A DNA stretch of 64,000 nt from positions 17,225,714 to 17,289,713 of the forward strand of contig NC_135777.1 of NCBI RefSeq assembly GCF_028453695.1, given 5' to 3'. A program made the translations under genes and the position numbers. A model generated the notes under the pieces. The model was not told the DNA's origin, did not search any database, and saw nothing but the letters and a program-made list of their open reading frames with translations. Of this stretch, positions 57,861 through 64,000 are shown piece after piece (position 1 is the first letter of the stretch; every line of letters begins with the position of its first letter). The DNA comes from Augochlora pura (Eukaryota; Arthropoda; Insecta; Hymenoptera; Halictidae).

Positions 57861-59475
57861 ATACCCAATAGAACCACTTAACCGAAAAGCTAAATGTTAC
57901 ATTAACAAACTAAAATGGTGCTATCACGCGACATAAAGTTCGCCTCTGTTGTCGAAGCCGGCAAGTCGATTAGGTTAGCATCGAGAGTCAACGAACACGT
58001 AGGACAACCTACGGTGGTGCAGCCCGCGTATGTTGCTCGTGTATCGAGCCGAGAAACGGCAGCGCGATTCTAAGGAACAATAGATGCGACTCCGTGATCA
58101 TTTCATTGGCTATCGACTAGCTGCTGTATCTCGCTGCTGCCGCCATGTCACTGTCAGCAAGATTGAGGCTTGACCATTCTCTGTTGTCGACTGGCCCGGC
58201 CCGGTGATATGCCGGAACTGGACTAAGCGTGTTTACAGAGCGAGAAGACCGTAGCTTTTAACCGCCTTGGCTAAGCGAGGCGAGTGACACGGGTCGGACT
58301 TTGATGTACTTTCAGTACAATGCGATGCCCCGGAAGAATGTGTCACATCGTTCCTTTGTATTTCGAGGTTCGAAACGTTGGTGGGCCTTTCGATCAATTA
58401 TTTTGGATGATGTTTTATTTATAAAATTATTTTATTAGAAGATCTGTTGGTAAGTTTAAGGGAAGCGTATGTAATTTGGGATAGTTACTACTGTGGTGAT
58501 AGATAAAATACTGTGATGAAGAAAATATTAATAAAATAATGCATGTACTTATGGGATAAATTTTTTTAAGTCGGCGTTGATTTACTTTTAGTCTTTTATT
58601 GAGTTTCCATTTTTTTATTTATTTGAAGGGGCGTTATTTAATATAAGTTATATTTACTATAGTAGAATATAGAATGAATTAATATGATATATTTAATATA
58701 ATAGAATATAGAACGATGAATTAATATACTATATTTGATACAACACAGTACACATTAAATTGTCTACGTCAATCTAAAGTACCGTCCACGCTGTAATCGC
58801 GATGGCCGTTCCATTACGGAGTTCCCCATCAGTCTTCCGAAGAAATCGAATAATCGCCGCTAAAAGAAGTCCGCCGGGCTTGTTTACGATGAACTTCGAT
58901 CCCGGTCGAACGCGTCGAACGATCCCTTCGTTCATCGGTGTCCTTCCCCCCCCCCCCCGTTGTCGTACGGAACATTTTTCAATCGTTGTTCCATTAAGAG
59001 GCTCCTTCGCGTTTCACAGCCGACGTTCTAGCAAAACGAATTATCGGGCGAAGACTCTCCCGGCAACGACACACTCGAGGCCTCTTTTAATCCCCGTCGG
59101 CGGCGGCCTGAATGCGATTACGGGTCAAGCGTGATGCGGCGGCAAAAACCGGACGGGAATAGGAGCCCGCGATATTAAATTCTGCCGCGATTAATACGTC
59201 GACGTCTAGGCGTGTCCTAGCGCCGAGCAGTTACCGCGTTTCAATTGGACAGAGAGGTGGTTCCTTTTTTGTTGGCGCGTCCCGCGCCGCCGCCGCCAAT
59301 TTCAGACGATTTCCAAGCGGAGGCCGCGCGGGTCACCGGCGAACTAAATTAAATTTTTTGTTGCCGAAAGACTCTTTTTTAGACGAACGCCCCGAAAAGC
59401 CCCGAGGAATCGCGAGAGTTCGATCGAAATGAGAGAATCGCGAGGAAACGCGGGCGATCCACGTATTTTCGCTTA
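57861..59475. other. No gene seen
   Basis: Mixed. An AT-rich doubled word (AATATAATAGAATATAGAA) lies near 58660-58715. A CpG-rich patch from 58800 to 59470 has a C run at about 58946-58959. Frames have no motif. Confidence 0.3.
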
Positions 59476-59750
59476 TTAACCATTTCCACTCCGCGCCATC
59501 GTGTATGTTACTCACCAGCACTTATGAACCTTTATAGTATAATAGTATACGTTTGGAGAAAATAAGATATTATAATAATATTCGATTTATGTGAATTTAT
59601 AGACATCGAGGAATATTTGCAAATCAACATTTTGTTTCTTATGCTGCATATTTTACTTATATTATTTACTATTATATAAACTTGAATGTCTAGTGATGTA
59701 CTAGAATCGCGATGACCCCTGGGAGGCGACAACGGAGTGCGAAGGGTTAA
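59476..59750. mobile_element. TTAA MITE, CCxTTTxCACTC terminal family (diverged)
   Basis: TTAACCATTTCCACTCCGCG at 59476 pairs with inverted TTAACCCTTCGCACTCCGTT ending at 59750. The 275-bp element is AT-rich inside and non-coding. Terminal divergence marks it as an old member or relative of the CCCTTTGCACTCG family. Confidence 0.6.
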
Positions 59751-60995
59751 TTCGACGTTCTCTAATTTTCGGTCCGGCGAAGAAGGTTTGGACACGGTTT
59801 TATTTAACACCGTCGCGCGCCATGAAAATGGCGTCGTTTCGGTTGGAAAACATCGCGGCAGAAATAATCTTCTAAATAGAGCGCAAGAGAAAGATTTTAT
59901 TTTGAGGGACCTCCGCGCGTCACGGCGCGCTTCGGGCGAGACTCTCTCCTCGCGAAGATATCATTCCTAATTACATTCGTAATTAAAAAGATCTTTGCAG
60001 CAATTTGCTTCCAACAGAACTCGTTACTCAAAAAGTTCATCCCCGAGAGATTTCATTACATTAAAGTGCGGTTCACCCTGCGGCGATAATATTCTTGAAA
60101 TCATCTCGACGATGATGTTCGTACGAAATAAACACTGCCTCGATTGCTACGAACGTTAATTAAACAGAAATTTACTTCCGACAGTTTGAATCGGTTCAAA
60201 ATAAAAGAAGAACGCCGTCGAATTTCTCCCCTGTAATTTTATAATTAAACCGCAGACTTTTTCGCAAAATAAATATTATCTCATAAATATTAACGAACGA
60301 AGATTTGTTACCATGCTTGACACACTAAACGCATAAAAACCACAATCTGGTTATTATATTCCTCTGTCAAAGTACAGTTCGGAGCTTGCTTGCTTCGCGG
60401 ATGATTATTGCAAACAGATTAATAACGTCCCACGTTATCGCAGAACGTTAATAAGACGCGAAATTTGCATGCGATCAAAGGACTAAAGCCGATAGCGACG
60501 CTCGCGTTGCAATATGCAGGCAGAGACACGGGCGGGCCGCGTAAGACGTGTACGTACAAGCGCGGACGATTCGGCGGCGCGTTTCCCTTTTCCTCGCGTT
60601 GAATAATACCCGTTGCGGCGCGTCTTAAATAGCAGCCTGCGGCGGCGGTTGCGTGCTCTTTAGTCGACAAACGAACGAGCGAGCGAGGCGGCCGTGCGGT
60701 GCGTTCAGTCGGTTTCCGCAAACGCGGAGCGGCGAGAATCACCGCAGGAATTGCAACGATCGCTGCGCTACGCCTCTCTGGTAAACTTCCACCACTCTTT
60801 CGCACCGAACAATTTCTTTTCGCAATGAAGTGCGTAATGATATGAACTATAGTACGTGTAATAACTACTTGCTCGAGTTTGTTCAATTTATTGGAATTGT
60901 AATCTTTTTATTTGAGAAAAGATTGTGGAATTTAATATTGTATAATATTGTAGTGCTATATAATAGTATGAAATTGGGATAAAATATTTATATAA
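59751..60995. other. No gene recognised; CpG-rich patch at 60.4-60.9 kb
   Basis: CpG-containing at 59751-60000 and 60420-60800, AT-rich between. The 155-codon - frame at 60419-60886 is the longest here but shows no domain and overlaps a promoter-like stretch. Confidence 0.3.
60625..60712 (+). promoter_or_regulatory. Possible core promoter
   Basis: CTTAAATAGC at 60624-60633 could serve as a TATA-like box for a TTTAGTC initiator-like site with A at 60662. A stronger insect initiator word TTCAGT follows at 60704-60709. GAACGAGCGAGCGAGGCG lies between. The stretch is CpG-rich. No downstream exon has been recognised, so this is composition and motif matching only. Confidence 0.2.
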
Positions 60996-61127
60996 TATTA
61001 TATGGAATACTGTATATTTTATATTTTGTATTATATGCAATACTATATATTTTATATTTTGTATTATATGTAGTACTATAAATTTTATATTTTGTATTAT
61101 ATGTAGTACTACATTGTATATATTTTG
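60996..61127. repeat. 33-bp AT-rich tandem repeat, four units
   Basis: Units beginning TATTATATG start at 60996, 61029, 61062 and 61095 and share (G/C)(A/T)A(T/G)TACT...ATATTTTATATTTTG. The period is divisible by three, which explains an 80-codon - frame over the array. Confidence 0.9.
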
Positions 61128-62671
61128 CACAATATATTTTATATTATATTATAAAATATATCCAGGGAGATACTTGAAGTCATTTTAAACAACTTTCTCC
61201 TTTGCAAAAATTTTCTCCGAGGCATCGTTTACGAGTTATTCACGATAAACGTACTCCAATGAGAAACCAGGCTTCGTCCGCATGTCGCCTCGCGTCAGCT
61301 GTGCTCGCCAGTCATTGGTCATTGTTTTTCCTTATTATCTCGTTAACGGTGCCTCGAAGAGAATTTTTGCAAAGGAAAAAATTGCTTGAAATAACCTCAG
61401 GTATCCCTCGGAATACATTCTACAATATAACATACCATATTTAATATAAATATTTCATATCTTCCATTATACGTTTTCTACATATTACATATTTTATTAT
61501 ATAATGTTATATATATGTTTCAACTGAATTACATACCTCAAATACAAGATTTTAACAGAGATATATTTCAGCCACCCGGTAGACAGCGGCCCCGTAACAG
61601 CGAAGGCGAAATACGACGCACCCGCGAATGTGTTTCGGATAAATATTCAAAGTTCATTTCCTCGAGCGCATAGCCCCGGCGCAAACAAAATTTTATTGGA
61701 CATACGCGCGGCTGTTTCTCACGCGCTATCATCGTCCCGCGGGTGATTCCATCGGCGAGACCCCCGGCTGACATAATAGAAAAATAAAGTAAGGCGGTTT
61801 TGTCCACCTAGCTCTGAATGTTTCAGTCCCGTTCGGAACTTTCCACTTTACATCCGCGCGTCGCTCCGTTTTCGGTTTCAGAGCGTCGCGCGGGTGACAC
61901 GCTGTTCCAGATATGACGCGAAAATACCCGGTTCTCTCGGTCGCGCGATCCTGTTCTTTTTTTTTTTTGTTCGTCGCTTCCCCCGCGAGGAAACTGCATC
62001 AAGAAACGCGATTTCCGAGTAAATAAAAGATATTGTCTCAAAGACGCCTGCAGCCCGCCCTCCACGGAAGCGAAACGTGAATATTTCACGTGTTTCGGGG
62101 CCGACTTTGTCCGAGTGTTTCTCCGTCGTGGACACGTCCGATGACGATTTTTGTCTGCAACGAACTACGCCGCACGCCGCGCGGTTTACGTTGAATAATG
62201 CCGCGCGGGACCGTGAACGTACTGCGAAAGTCTTTTCGTTCGTTTTGTTTGTTTTTAGAAGTTCCATCTTGTAGGAGAAATTGACGGCTCTTGCGTGGTT
62301 CATTTGACGCAGCATTGGACTACAGAAGTCTTTGCGATGGAAATAGAGAATTATCATTAAATTTATATATTCAAATTCGATTTGTATAAACTTTTATAAA
62401 AATGACTGTTTTCTATATAATTTCATTCATCGGACACAATAGTATACGCAATTATTCTGAAGTAAATGCTTCATAATAAATTTATACTAAAAACCAATTA
62501 TTTTTAAGTATCATAAGAATGTTAACTTGTTTCTATACATTTTGTATTGTCCTTACAGATTGTTTTTAAAGAATAAACCATTAGATATATTATTATGATA
62601 TTGAAAAGAGTTTAAGTACTTCGCTGAATATCTATTCTCTATAATAATTATATATATTATAATTTAATATA
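61128..62671. other. No gene seen; CpG-rich patch at 61.6-62.3 kb
   Basis: AT-rich edges around a CpG-rich block with a T run at about 61956-61968. Frames of up to 159 codons on - (61878-62357) have no recognised domain. Confidence 0.3.
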
Positions 62672-62785
62672 ATATACTATATTAAAATAAAAAAATATAA
62701 ATAGTATATTATATTAAATAAAAAAAATATAAATAATATATTGTATTAAAATAAAAGAAATATACATAGTATATTATATTAATAA
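62672..62785. repeat. 32-bp AT-rich tandem repeat
   Basis: Units TATA(C/T)TATATTAAAATAAAAA with ATATAAATAG-type tails start near 62673, 62705 and 62737, plus a partial fourth. Confidence 0.8.
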
Positions 62786-63684
62786 TTAATATAAACGACA
62801 CTATAATATAATCTATACGACAAACTATTTTCTACATATTGCAATTATTAACGCGAGGTCTGTTAACTATATCACGATGTAAACTATCATCAACGAACAA
62901 TCCGAATGATGACGACGAATAAAACCTCCGGTTTCCATGGCGAACCGCGCGGACTCGCGCTCGTAAACATTGTTGAACAGGTAGGATCGCCGGAACCGAC
63001 CGGTCATCTTTATGGATCGTAGTTCCGCGTTTCCTAGGAACCGGAAGCACGGTAACCGTCGAGGCGGAACGCAAGGAAGACCGGAAAAAAGTTTTCCGTT
63101 CGCCTCTGCGTTCCCTCTACCCCTTCCCCGAGTTTCCACTTTTCGAAAAGTTCTCATCGGGAAACAGATCCATGTCGGCCGGTAATAAAATGATTTCATA
63201 ACTCGGTTCCCGCGGAGATCGTGTCAATAGGACGAACCGTTTATAACAATCTCGGTGGAAGTTTCAACAAGAAATTTTAATAGAGTCCGATGGAGAGATC
63301 TTTTCTTCATACTTAATTAAACTTCGCGGAACTTCGCAACAGATTGGACACAGATTCCCTTGAACTTTTATGAAACCGAGCCCGCGATTACCAGGCGTGT
63401 CCTTCTAAACGATGAGCAATATAAATAAGAGCGTCGCGCGACGAAAAGTTTCCCTCTCTCTTGACGTTCTTTTTTTTTTCTCGACCGGACGTTATTACTT
63501 TAAATAATCGTTCTACCGGCGGAACTTTTAATGACCCTTCACGAGATATCGCGTTTGGAAATTCAACGATCGACGTTGTCGCAGAACTCGTGATATCTAC
63601 AAGTGTTAACACTGTTTTTATGCTCTGTTGGCTGTGATAAATTGTGCAGCGTCGTGGGAATTAATTTATTACGGAGTTTAGGAG
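62786..63684. other. No gene seen
   Basis: Mixed, CpG-containing at 62890-63250, with a T run near 63469-63480. Frames on - (62832-63199 and 63388-63612) have no motif. Confidence 0.3.
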
Positions 63685-64000
63685 TGGCTTATTTTACTTG
63701 ACCGACGATAATGTAATTGTTAATTGTTTGTCTGATTAGACGTTATTTTGTGTGGCTGACGGATTGGTTTCTATCGCTTGTCTGACGACAAATGTGAATG
63801 TACTACTGATACAAAAGAAATAATTCTACTTGACTGATTGTATACATGCTTGTACTACTTGTCTGATATTAAATGTATATGTAATACTTATCTGATTGCT
63901 GATGTAGCAATTCTATTTGTCTGATAAAAATATGTTTGTACTACTAGTCTGGTAATAGATGTGGTTATACTACTTGTCTGGAAACAAACACGCTTCTACT
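63685..64000. repeat. Degenerate GTACTACTTGTCTGATA array running off the window
   Basis: The word TTGTCTGAT(A/T) or its variants (TTGTCTGACG, CTTATCTGATT, CTAGTCTGGTA, CTTGTCTGGAA) recurs about every 30-45 bp, usually preceded by T(G/A)TACTA. It becomes more regular toward the right edge, so the array probably continues beyond base 64000. Confidence 0.7.

Noticed and set aside
60888..61130. Repetitive - strand protein (IQNIKYIVLHI units)
   Set aside because: It is a translation of the 33-bp AT-rich array, whose period is a multiple of three.
1..64000. CRISPR arrays, phage genes, bacterial operons or toxin-antitoxin systems
   Set aside because: The intron-exon structure, sparse coding and transposon types are those of an insect nuclear genome. 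The tandem arrays lack the regular repeat and unique-spacer pattern of CRISPR.

Overview
The window looks like hymenopteran nuclear DNA, most likely from a bee or a close relative. It has AT-rich non-coding DNA broken by CpG-rich patches, many short tandem repeats, small TTAA-flanked and TA-flanked inverted-repeat transposons, and one exon with very strong similarity to insect serotonin receptors. Nothing bacterial, phage-like or CRISPR-like is present. Recognisable protein-coding content is very low, and almost all open frames are short and look like chance.

The one confident gene is on the + strand at 20473-20866. It is the first coding exon of a 5-HT2-type (insect 5-HT2alpha) G-protein-coupled receptor. 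The exon encodes the extracellular N-terminus, TM1, the first intracellular loop and TM2, and ends at a clean GTAAGT donor in phase 1. I find no TM3-TM7 exon in the remaining 43 kb. If the gene is intact, positions 20867-64000 are therefore the 5' part of one very long intron, and the upstream 20 kb is promoter, 5'-leader or intergenic DNA. Just upstream of the ATG lie a degenerate repeat carrying AACCGG(A/T) (19834-20000) and an unusual purine-rich GAAGAATTCTAG repeat (20065-20365).

The rest is a mobile-element landscape. About a dozen elements of 180-460 bp are bounded by TTAA, with CCC-starting or CAC-starting inverted repeats as expected of piggyBac-type MITEs; they fall into at least four terminal families. 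One of them (3606-4065) is a near-complete foldback palindrome, and three others appear to be roughly half of it. Two copies of a composite mariner-derived element (17648-18732 and 32225-33336) carry inverted remnants of mariner transposase C-termini around a CpG-rich cargo of about 480 bp. The cargo is much better conserved between the copies than the left arms are. A TA-flanked MITE with about 60-bp inverted repeats lies at 5351-5675. A decayed fragment of translation elongation factor 1-beta lies on the - strand at 4619-4862.

Layout: 0-8.7 kb is MITE-rich and ends in a CpG-rich patch (7.6-8.7 kb). 8.7-17.6 kb is AT-rich with tandem duplications. 17.6-18.7 kb is mariner composite A. 19.8-20.9 kb is the receptor leader and exon. 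20.9-64 kb is the putative intron, with a transposon cluster at 31.9-34.2 kb, minisatellites, and several CpG-rich patches (for example 45.7-46.4, 47.1-47.8, 48.5-49.0, 56.9-57.4, 58.8-59.5, 60.4-60.9 and 61.6-62.3 kb). The most unusual signal is the composite mariner with its conserved cargo. I did not find a convincing new multi-gene system.
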